From NCBI GenBank assembly GCA_022829145.1, contig CM040752.1, forward strand, positions 32,578,586 through 32,642,585: a stretch of 64,000 nt of DNA, written 5' to 3'. Below the pieces are notes generated by a model. It saw only the letters and a program-made list of their open reading frames with translations, did no database searches and had not been told where the DNA came from. The stretch comes from Albula goreensis (taxonomy: Eukaryota > Chordata > Actinopteri > Albuliformes > Albulidae). Positions 26,259-55,413 of the stretch are shown piece by piece. Position numbers and translations under genes: made by a program. Each line of letters begins with the position of its first letter. Position 1 is the first letter of the stretch.

Positions 26259-27358
26259 TCACTCCCGATGCGTCTTGAAGGCTTCCCCCGCTGCACTCTC
26301 CCTGACATGGGAGAACATAAATATGCGATTACACAACCTTCCAAACCAAAGGCAATGTGACACATTACTCACTTCAGGGCAGTGGCTCTGAGGTGAAAAG
26401 TGGAGCAAATATGCAAGGAAGCTTAGGTAAAGCTCACAAGATCTGTCCACGACAAAACGTCCATGCTGCAAGACTATAATGAAACAAATGGGGATCTCAC
26501 TAGAGACCCTTGAACTGGATAAACAATGTTTATACACATTTACAATTTGGTATTTAGCTGATGCTCGTGTCCAGAGCAACTTAAAAAAAAAAAGTGCATG
26601 CTATGAGCTGGAACAACGGCCAAGACATTACATGCAGGTACATTTGAGTATTTTCCAGCGCAGGCTTAGAAACCTACCAGCCACTGAGGCGAGGAGCTGT
26701 GTCGGGAGTGCCTCCATTCTGTCCACCAGTGCCTGCAGAGAGGTAGAATGAGTATGTGGCTTTACTACGACGAAGCAAATAAATAAAGTTTCTTGTCCTG
26801 CTTATCAACACACAAAGTCCACCGGGCTAATACACAGACACTTAAGAAGCGGTTCAATCTTAGTAAACAAGGATACAGGCTGTACTCGCCTGTGGAGCCA
26901 CGGAGTGGTTAGAACAATTGTGTTTGAATATACAATGCGTAAATAACTCATTTGAATTTGTAATACATATAATATTGTAATATTATAAGAATATATTCGG
27001 AATGCAAGTTAACTGGCAGGCTTGCTAACGAGTGGTTAAAAAAACAATACAGCTTGACCCGTGCATTCAGCAGCTGTTATTGTCTAACGCACAAGGCTCC
27101 TAACTATCCACTAGCCATGCCACGAATCAATTTCGGTCAGGCCTTACCTTGCCTATAATACATGTCGTTCACTGTATTTCCATACACTTTCCAGGCGAAG
27201 TGAATGGCGATAAGACTGAAGACGAGCCAGCTGAAAAGGATTTTAAATATGGCCACCCTCATATCATTGGCTAGCCAGTCCTCAACAAACTCAGACAGGA
27301 ACGACACCAGTCCGTCCACAATTCGTGACACGAATTCGAGATCCCACGGTTCCTCCAT
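26259..27358 (-). CDS. tcta: T-cell leukemia translocation-altered gene protein homologue
   Basis: TCTA is a small, widely expressed membrane protein; the human protein has been linked to control of osteoclast fusion. Three coding exons join in frame: 27148-27358, 26678-26732 and 26259-26301, 309 nt in all, giving 102 residues plus stop against 103 in human. The product starts MEEPWDLEFVSRIVDG. It has a conserved core, NDMRVAIFKILFSWLVFSL then IAIHFAWKVYGNTV, which contains the single hydrophobic segment at about residues 33-57. It ends GEAFKTHRE; human ends NEPLKTHRE. GTGGQNGGTPD also matches the human GLGGQNGSTPD. An in-frame ATG six codons upstream (27376) would add MCWCRK; I prefer 27358 because the human protein begins at the corresponding point. 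It converges with glyctk and points away from the U6 cluster. Confidence 0.93.
26541..26585 (-). repeat. SINE tail fragment
   Basis: 'ggtatttagctgatgctcgt' followed by 'gtccagagcaactt' is a decayed copy of the SINE tail that appears intact at 54801-55035. It lies in tcta intron 2, just left of exon 2. No tRNA-like head was found beside it. Confidence 0.5.
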
Positions 27359-28187
27359 TTTTCTACACCAGCACAATCCGACATAATCTATAATTGAACG
27401 ACATTATTATAAGAAATCACCGAGAACTCGAAGAACCGGACATTCGTCCTCCTTTTCTGTTCAGAAAGTGGAGCTACAATCTGGCTGACTGTCAAAACAA
27501 AGCGAAACGACGCCTCGATTAAGATACACAGTTTCGTTATTTTGCAAGTACACGATTTAAATGAACATTCTTGTTTTAATTGTGTTTCTACTTAAAGTAA
27601 TTAAAGATAAATAAATATTCATGAGCAGCAAATGTCACTGGTTTGCCAGATGAATTCAGTTCTGATTTCCAAAATGTGCGATGTCGAAACGAAAGACTGA
27701 AAGCATGCTCCTATAACTTCATTACACATGTTTTTGTTGCTCGTTTGAATAAAATAACAGTCCATGGTTTGAGTCGACCCAGGGGAGAACCATAGTTTAG
27801 CGCCAACCTTACATTACTGTTCATAATTGATTATCCACCTTAAAACGGACAGTAGCCATAATTTTTAAGTATACTTTCCTATGCACAAGTACATAAGTGA
27901 CCTTTGTCTGCCACCTGGTGGTCATTACCGAGCGACGGATGACTATTCCAACCCATGCTCTCCTACATTGCTACAAGAGGGGAGTCAGATACCATCACGG
28001 TATAGGAAACTATAGATAACCTTTGTAAACTATTAACCACTTGTAAACGTATGTACAGTATGTATGTCAATGATCAAACATTTCCAGTATAAAGTGAGTG
28101 TTTGAAACTGCTCCATATGAAATTTTACCTATTGTGTAAAACAATGTTACGCTTCACATTGCTTGTTCTGAAATACAACTGCGGAAG

Positions 28188-28237
28188 AAAAATATGGAAC
28201 GCTTCACGAATTTGCGTGTCATCCTTGCGCAGGGGCC

Positions 28238-28288
<51 letters not shown>

Positions 28289-28294
28289 GAGCAC
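28188..28294 (-). ncRNA. U6 spliceosomal snRNA, copy 1
   Basis: U6 RNA forms the catalytic centre of the spliceosome. The 107-nt gene begins GTGCTCGCTTCGGCAGCACA on the minus strand and ends in a five-T RNA polymerase III terminator. It contains the ACAGAGA box and the AGC triad region, and as far as I can recall it is identical to human U6. The promoter elements (see next entry) are complete, so the copy is likely active. Confidence 0.97.
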
Positions 28295-28317
28295 GACACA
28301 ACCTGTAAACTTTCCAG

Positions 28318-28608
28318 TATTTATACGACCCATACTACAATGTGTTCACAGCCACGGTGTGGAGTAAATTGTTGTAATGTAATTTCATATTTATTTTGTA
28401 GATAATACGTTTTTACATAACTACAGACATATACGAAAAATACTGACATATGTTTTGTTATTCTCAACATACACATATATATTTCTTTTTCACAAATATT
28501 TCCGTTGTAATTACACAACTGTTCCCCAGGATATTCCGGAAGATATGCAAATCTGGGACCGATTCCATAGCTCCTATTGGTGGCCCCAGTTTGGTGTGTG
28601 ACATCACA
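28318..28608 (-). promoter_or_regulatory. U6 copy 1 type-3 Pol III promoter
   Basis: All elements are given in gene orientation. The TATA box TATAAATA lies at 28318-28325, 24-31 bases upstream of the gene. The PSE-like CACCGTGGCTGTGAACA lies within 28341-28360, about 50-65 bases upstream. The distal element has a perfect octamer ATTTGCAT at 28545-28552, about 251 bases upstream, then a CCAAT box (CCAAT at 28576-28580) and TGTGATGTCACA at 28597-28608. The order and spacing match a vertebrate U6 promoter. Confidence 0.88.
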
Positions 28609-28944
28609 ATACATCTGATTTCGGAAATGAGGGGTCGCAGACCGTGGAAGGGGCGCAGGCGGTGCAGTTACACCAGATTCAGTTTGGAAGGCCCGACAAA
28701 CTTTTGAAACTTAATTCCTTCCTGCTCCAAGCTGGCAGCCAATCAAAATGCACGATTTATTCCAAGTTTGGGGGAAAAAAAACTTGAAAGATGGGTTTGT
28801 TTAAATTGTTTGCCCACTCACTCTGCATGTCAATACAATAAACCATAGTATTTTTTTCACAATTCTTATTCAAAGTCTTTAGCAATTTTTGTATCGTGTA
28901 CCATGTTTAAGAGCTTCATGAATGAATAATTTACAGTGTTATTA

Positions 28945-29260
28945 GGAATGACCTATTCTGGAATTAGTCTCTTTACCCTCCTGCCCTCTGGTAGGAGGTA
29001 CCGTAGCATCCAGAACAGATCTACAAGCCTAAACAATAGCTTCTTCCCCCAAGCTGTCCCCCAAGCTGTCAGACTTCTGAACAAACAGAAGACCCCGTCT
29101 GCCTGGTCTCCCTCCTGACACCTCATAACACCAGGCACTAGTCACTTTACTGTCACTGCACAGACACTTTATCCAAGGACTTGTGCCCTCTCTACTCAGG
29201 GACTGTGGCACATACCTGGAACATACATACATTGTATTTCAGTACTGTATTAAAACCTTT
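28945..29260 (+). mobile_element. 3' end of a LINE-type retrotransposon
   Basis: The frame at about 28966-29090 reads LFTLLPSGRRYRSIQNRSTS then LNNSFFPQAVPQAVRLLN, the C-terminal signature of many fish LINE ORF2 proteins (LPSGRRYRSI...NSFFPQAV.LLN). It is followed by a 3' UTR-like stretch. The element is a short 5'-truncated fragment with a 12-base internal duplication of the CAAGCTGTCCCC phrase. It separates U6 copies 1 and 2. The clade is not certain. Confidence 0.75.
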
Positions 29261-29826
29261 CTGAACTTTATCTCCTTGTCTGTACAGTGTCTTGTCCTGT
29301 GTTCTGTGTGAAGTGATATTGTATAAAAGCATATAGTGTCCACAGGCAGAATTTTGGTAACTCTAGTCCACCCAATTCTGTGTACTTAATGATGCATGTT
29401 TTTAAATGTTGCACTGTGGACCTGGTAAACATAATTTCGTTAAAACATGTAAAAACATGACATAAGTCATAAAACATAACATACTTAAACAAAATTTTAT
29501 TCAAGAAAATGACACTTTTAAATATTAAAAATCCATTCTGGAGTTAAAGTATAGAATGAACATTTTCTATTGTGAGTAGAAACTGGGAAAATCATTTTAC
29601 ATTTTGTAAAGATTTGCCTTCCTTTTGTGGAATAGAAAAATCTAGAACGCTTTTGAGCTGGCTATTATGTCAATTTTCTATTTTATTCATACATGTAACG
29701 TTTGAATGATTCAATATGGAATATTACCTACTATTATGTAAAACGATGTAACCCTTCATGTTTTCAATTCTGAAATTCAATTGTTCATATTTATTTTACA
29801 TCTTCTTTGGAATACATCTGCGGAAG

Positions 29827-29876
29827 AAAAATATGGAACGCTTCACGAATTTGCGTGTCATCCTTGCGCAGGGGCC

Positions 29877-29927
<51 letters not shown>

Positions 29928-29933
29928 GAGCAC
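29827..29933 (-). ncRNA. U6 spliceosomal snRNA, copy 2
   Basis: 107 nt, identical by eye to copy 1, again ending in a five-T terminator. It starts 1639 bases from copy 1, the interval having been lengthened by the LINE fragment. A full promoter is present upstream. The 3' flank is also related to that of the other copies, which shows that a unit larger than the gene was duplicated. Confidence 0.97.
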
Positions 29934-29956
29934 GAGTTCATTGAGTGACTAGTTAG

Positions 29957-30236
29957 TATTTATAGGGCGGATCCTGCAAAATTTTCACGTTCATGGTGTC
30001 TTTAGCGATACCACAATGTGGCGTCATTATCATATTTAATTGGTGTATAAAAAGTGCTCACTGCAAAAGAGAAAGAACCTAAAACTACGGCGTTTTTTAT
30101 GATTATATCTTTTTTTCTTATTCTTTGTACCTATTTTATGAACGCACAGTACAGGGTTTTCAGGGAGATATGCAGATTTACATCTGCTTCTGCAGTTGCT
30201 ATTGGTGGCCACAGGGACAGAGTGTGTGACATCACA
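29957..30236 (-). promoter_or_regulatory. U6 copy 2 type-3 Pol III promoter
   Basis: In gene orientation: TATAAATA at 29957-29964; PSE-like CACCATGAACGTGAAAAT within 29981-29999; an octamer with one change, ATCTGCAT, at 30170-30177, about 237 bases upstream; a CCAAT box beyond it; and TGTGATGTCACA at 30225-30236. The changed octamer base may weaken POU-factor binding relative to copies 1 and 3. Confidence 0.85.
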
Positions 30237-30728
30237 AGATAATTGCGTTCCACATTCTGCCATGCCGTTCCAGAGCCAACTGTCACAGTATCAGATTTCT
30301 CAATTGAGTTTCACGTTTGATTAATTACTGGATAACCTGAAAATACAAACAATATAGATATTTACCTATTCCAAGATGGCTGCCATATATGTCTTTACAT
30401 TATGAGCCTTTTTCATACCACAGAACTTCAATGGATATCACTTCTATACTGTGATTATTTTCAAATCTAGCATGATTTGTAATCAGGAATAAAACTGTGA
30501 CAAAGGTTGAGCTCTTTTCTGAATCACCATCTTCAGATTCTTCAGAATGTATATACAAAACACTTCACATCTTTTTTATATTCTGAACTACTATCTATTA
30601 TGGAATGTAACATCTTTGAGTTTGGAACACTTTCTGTTCTGGAAGTAAAATATGGAATATGTACCTCTCCTTTTCTGGAATAAAATTGTGGCTTTGCCTT
30701 CAGTTAATGGAATTCTGCCGGCAGGAAC

Positions 30729-30760
30729 ATATGGAACGCTGCGCGAATTTGCCTGTCAAC
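30729..30760 (-). pseudogene. U6 snRNA 3' fragment
   Basis: About 32 bases match the 3' third of U6 in the same orientation (ATATGGAACGCTGCGCGAAT followed by TTGCCTGTCAACC) with several substitutions; the 5' part, PSE and octamer are missing. It sits 136 bases to the left of copy 3, next to sequence that also resembles the 3' flank of the other copies. It is best read as a remnant of an older unit. Confidence 0.75.
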
Positions 30761-30895
30761 CAACGTTTGAAATTACTGTATTCAAAATAGAATATTACCT
30801 ATTGTTGTGCAAAACATATGTACCGCTTCACATTGCCTATTCTGAAATACAATTGATTATATTTATTTCTTCTCTGGAATACAATCGTGGAAAAA

Positions 30896-30945
30896 AAAAA
30901 TATGGAACGCTTCACGAATTTGCGTGTCATCCTTGCGCAGGGGCC

Positions 30946-30996
<51 letters not shown>

Positions 30997-31002
30997 GAGC
31001 AC
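30896..31002 (-). ncRNA. U6 spliceosomal snRNA, copy 3
   Basis: 107 nt, identical by eye to copies 1 and 2. The 3' end is followed by a longer run, ten As on the plus strand, so the Pol III terminator here is ten Ts. It starts 1069 bases from copy 2. Confidence 0.97.
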
Positions 31003-31025
31003 GAAATCTTAGGGTCATCAATTGC

Positions 31026-31333
31026 TATTTATTGGGCGCTGTCGCCATACTCTTCACAGTCATGGTATTTTAAATGTTTTCTCAGTTACTGACCGGTATG
31101 TTAGATTTCAAAATAAAAATATAAAACTTTACATTACTTGTAATGAGAATACATAACGCGAAAAATAATTACATTTATATCGAAAATATATTTCTATATT
31201 AAACAGAAAAAAGGTTTTCTCTGATGTGAGACGACCACAACCATACTACAGTGTCTTCTGGGAGATATGCAAATTTAAGACAACTTACACTACTCCTATT
31301 GGTAGTCTCCGCAAATGATCGTGTGACATCACA
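31026..31333 (-). promoter_or_regulatory. U6 copy 3 type-3 Pol III promoter
   Basis: In gene orientation: an altered TATA box, AATAAATA, at 31026-31033; PSE-like TACCATGACTGTGAAGA within 31051-31070; a perfect octamer ATTTGCAT at 31267-31274, about 265 bases upstream; a CCAAT box; and TGTGATGTCACA at 31322-31333. The weak TATA box is the main difference from copies 1 and 2. Confidence 0.85.
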
Positions 31334-31349
31334 AACTGTGTGTTCCGCA

Positions 31350-32836
31350 TTCAGCGTCGCAAAGAGCTAAGGCTTCAGTATCGGATTTCACACTGGGATT
31401 CTACGCAGAAAACAAAGTGTTTGTATCCCCGAGGTTTAAAACTTTATGTAGCAACTGACATTGCACAGAACATTTCAGTGCTTTACAGTGGCGGACAATA
31501 AACTCAGGCAGTCCGAACAAAACACAAATGTTAACACACGACCTGCTCATGCCATGTGTAAACATAGAAAATATAAAGTCTGACTGTGACTTCTTCAGGA
31601 TCCATACCAAAATAGAATTGAGTTAAATAAGCTGAATGAATGAATAAATGAATAAACGGATATATTTACACAGCTGTTTGTGTTTATACTTCGTGCGTAC
31701 TGACAATATTTTCTACAATGACAGCACTAACATCACATCAGCATTAGGAGATCAATAAATGAATGTACGGTAGAACAAGATGACCACCAGGAGGCAATAT
31801 CAAACTTTGGGGGGAATGGGGCACAGAAGTTTCAGTCATTCTGTCACCCTGCACGTTATGAACGACTGTATCCTATTTATGCACAAAGAACGTCTTCATA
31901 ACAATTTTTTTCAGACTTTGGTTGGTAACAGAATTCTTAAAATCAGCGAAATTCTTTTAAAATTACACCCGCATCTATCACCAGTAAAGCCTATATCTTT
32001 CTCTCAGTCAAACTTATCAGGAAATGGCTATTTAAGACAGCAACATACCTTGAAGTGTGGTGTGGGGAACAATTTGCTTCCACTTTTCCATACGTTCAAA
32101 TAAATCTGTGTAAAGAAAACAGTTGCTTTGTTATTGCGCTGCACAAAAACGATCTCCCACTGAATAGACTAACCTGTGTGTATTCTAGACAACTGCTGGC
32201 ACCACAGTGTCGCAGTCTAATGATGGGGGTAGGGGCAAAGCAATATACGTTCATGTCAGGCAAAAAAAAAAAAAAACAACAGTTCAAATGATACGCAGCT
32301 GATGAGGTCCAATACCATGTGAAGACAGCCAGGTGTTCACTACATGATGGTAAGCCCTGCCATGGCATCCTGTATCTTACCTTGGCCCATGCAATAGCTT
32401 GCCAGTTCAGAAAACAAGACAATAAAAACTTTATTTTGTAATCTTTTGACCAGATATTCCAGCCCAGCCACAGTTTCATTCCTGGTTACCTTTGGAGTAG
32501 TAACTGGACAGACAACTGGATGCTTATTAGTTATTTCTTAGGGGGATGGGGCTCTTAAACTGCTGCTCAACTCTTCTTAGCTTTCAACAGTTTGGCCAAA
32601 GGTGCTTAACGTGAATTTCAGCAGTTAAAAAGATGTAAGCCTTCAAAATGTACAAGACATGAAAGCTGCCATTCTTGTAAGCAAACTTTTGATGAGAAAA
32701 TCTGATGATAGAAAGTATGAAATTTATATACAATTCAACCTATAGGTTGCCTATTACTGTTGAGTTTATTTTTTTCCACCCACGTTCTGACCCTCCCTCC
32801 CTTCCTCCCTCTTGCCTGGGGCTGTTTTCTGATCAG
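31350..32836. other. Spacer between U6 cluster and phosphatase gene
   Basis: AT-rich sequence with short A runs and no exon I can recognise. In particular I looked for fibronectin type III or signal-peptide exons that could belong to the phosphatase on the right and found none. Confidence 0.5.
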
Positions 32837-40265
<7,429 letters not shown>

Positions 40266-40748
40266 AACCGCAACGGATATTACCACTCTTCCACAAAATG
40301 CTTCCCCCCTCCACCCCCACCTGTGTAACCCAACACCGCCAGGGAAGACACGGTCTTTCAGCCCTCGCAGGCTGCCAAAAGCGGTTTCTCCGGTTATTCA
40401 GGCCTTTTGTGGTGGCTGCCACAACACTTGCTGACAGAGGGAGTACAGGCGAGAACTGAACATGCAGATGGAGAGGCGATAAACCTCCTGCCTTCCTCTC
40501 TATTTATCTCATGACTCTTTTCACCACGTCATGACCAGTGCATTTCTTCCAGAAGACTTTCCCAGCAGAACCGCCTATACCATAGGAAGCCCTTGGACAC
40601 TTTTTCAGCATCTACCCGTTAGCACAATCCTTCATTTAACATAAAGACTGAAAAACAGAGGCTGGCAGAAAAGGTGGCATCGGTGTATATGTGATGTAGA
40701 GGAATATACTGTGGCCATTTTTTTATAACAAAAAAATCTTTTTCAGTA

Positions 40749-40754
40749 AATAAA
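40749..40754 (+). terminator. Polyadenylation signal of the phosphatase gene
   Basis: AATAAA lies about 480 bases after the phosphatase stop codon and is the first canonical signal downstream of it on the plus strand. Confidence 0.6.
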
Positions 40755-40759
40755 ATCAG

Positions 40760-43087
40760 TATAGGGAAAAGGTTGTGTGTCTGTCATTTTAGGCCTCACA
40801 TTTGATTTCTTTATGGTGTGATACCGACACATCACACATCTTGCCTGACAGCCCAACTTAAAATGAGAAGTGGAAAGTACATGCCTGCTTTCATGAATTG
40901 CTTTGCAGCACTATAGACCCCTTCTGTGAAGTGACCATTAGACCTAATAACTTCCACAAAACTCTGACCAGGAGAATCCGTATGGTTTCTGTGGATACTA
41001 TAGTGCTACAAAAACAAACAACGAAAAACTAGAGACATGGGGAAATATTTCACGTTTAAAAAAATGGCTTTTTTATGCCGTGTGCATGTTAACCAAGGTT
41101 CGTGGAGTCTTGCAGGTTGCTCTGAAAAAATAATAAACCAGGTGTTCCTCATTCTGTTGGCTGAAAAGGAACTATTCGCCACTACAGAGATTGCAGTCTG
41201 GACCAAAATGCTTCGCTAAGAGCTGCTGTGAATGATGACCGAATATACCAGAGAAATTGGAAGTGCAAAATTTGTGGGGAAAGGGTTTAGAAAATATGCA
41301 AACGCATCCCAAGAGATTACATGGATAATTGATTAGATGCTCATTTCATTCAATATGTGACACTTGAGGACCAGATACGCTGGAAAGGGACCTCGACTCT
41401 TATGGACATGTAACTACATACCTTCAGTCACTGTGAATAAGGCACCTACCAAAATTATGGGATTTCATACAGCTATCACACCATCATTGCTCAATCATCA
41501 CAAAAATTAAAAAATAAATTACTTTTAAAACAAAAAAAAAAAATAGGGAGGGTCATAAAGCAAAGCCATTCAACACAGCCTCTCCCTGCAGCTCTCCTTT
41601 CTCCGATTGGTCGTGGTGAAGAAAAAGCACACACACACGCATCAAAGAGGCTCACTGTACAAAAGGCATGTTTGAAAGCACGTGCGTCGCCATTCTCCAT
41701 AAACGACTACAATACCAATACATACAATAGATATAGAGAGATGGAAACAAAAAAAAAATTAAAATAAAAATAAAAAAAAAAAAAAAAAAAAAAAAACAGA
41801 GTGGTCTTGTGTTTGTTTTTTTTTTTTTTTTATCATATATAATACAAGAGTGTTTATGTTACAATGCAGTTCAGCAGTCCAGCCCTCTGTGCCGCTATGA
41901 ATCCTGGGATGTTGGAGGTTCTTGGCAAGGTGCTGGGGCGGTGGGGAATAGGGTATAACTGTGCAGTGAGTCCTTTAGATTTCGTATCTTTTTTTCCATT
42001 TTTTTTTTTTTTTTTTTAAATTTGACTCATATAAATGATCACAAGTGAAAGACAGCGCCCCCTGGTGTTCCTGCAAATGTGACTGTCCATTTATTGTTAT
42101 ACGAAGTCATGGAGCTGAGACCACTGTTCTTTCTCCCACTGAGGAAGTCCTCAAAAGAAAAAAAAAAAAAAGCACCATTCCCTTTTCTCAGACAGTTCTT
42201 TTTTTCCCAGCTCACCAGCTCTCAAAAAAAGGAAAGGTTTCTGTCCCACATATAGGGTCTTATTCCTGTTATTCCTGACAGTCCACCGGTCTGTCTGGGC
42301 AGAGTACCAGGCATGACTGGCTGTGTTCTCCTGCCTCATCAGTCCAGTCTGACAGCGTGGTCTTCAGAAACAGAGAGAAAACAGCAGAGACAGAGAGAGA
42401 AAGGAGGAGAGAAGGAACAAAAGGGAGGAGGAAAGGAAGGGATTGCAGGATAGAAAGGCAAGGAGAGAAGGAAAACGCAGGAAAAGGTGATGAGAGGGCC
42501 TAAGAGCAGGAGAGAGAGAGAGTGAGATGCTGAGCATTGCTCATGAGATGTGGTCAGTCAATCGATCTCCATGTCAGATTAAACAGAGGAAAGAAGGGGG
42601 AGAAAAAAAAAAATCAAATCAAATCATAAGAACCGGGTAAATGTCCCTCTCCTCCTCGAAGGGATACGCAGAGCTTCGGGTATATACAGGCCCTGCTTTC
42701 CTGGCTGATTGTGATTAATTTACCCAGAAGTCCTCTCTGACAAGAAAATGTTCTCCAAAAAACTGAACAAAAAAAATAAGAATTTATTATTTTAAAAAAA
42801 AGATACAACTTGAAAGAAAGAAAAAAAAACATAAAAGATAAGACCTGTTCTTCTTTGCGTTTTGTGTTTCTCTGGGACATATGCTAATTTGGTGCTCGGC
42901 AGTTCAGAGAGAAGGATTTGTATGTATTTGTATTTTAAGTGTGTTTATCTGTCTCCTCTGTTTCTCTCTGAAGGAGAAGACAAAGAGGGAGGTTGGGGGG
43001 GCAGCGGGTGGGAGGAAGGGAGGGAGGGAGAGAGAGAGAAAGAAAGAATGGTCCATGTCAGCCGTTTTCAGACCACTTTCCTCTCCT
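40760..43087. other. Convergent 3' region of the phosphatase gene and qrich1
   Basis: No coding exon. The right part is probably the qrich1 3' UTR (minus strand), with candidate AATAAA signals such as 42090-42095. The region is full of simple sequence: a 25-base A run at 41772-41796, T runs at 41816-41831 and 42000-42017, and GA-rich tracts at about 42365-42525 and 43010-43060. Confidence 0.5.
41772..41796. repeat. A25 homopolymer followed by a T tract
   Basis: A pure run of 25 As, followed 20 bases later by a 16-base T run (41816-41831), so the pair could fold into a hairpin. It may be a relic of a retroposed poly(A) tail. Confidence 0.8.

Positions 43088-55413
<12,326 letters not shown>

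Noticed and set aside
28936..29118. Possible small protein gene
   Set aside because: The sequence is the C-terminal signature of a LINE reverse transcriptase, so it is a mobile-element remnant.
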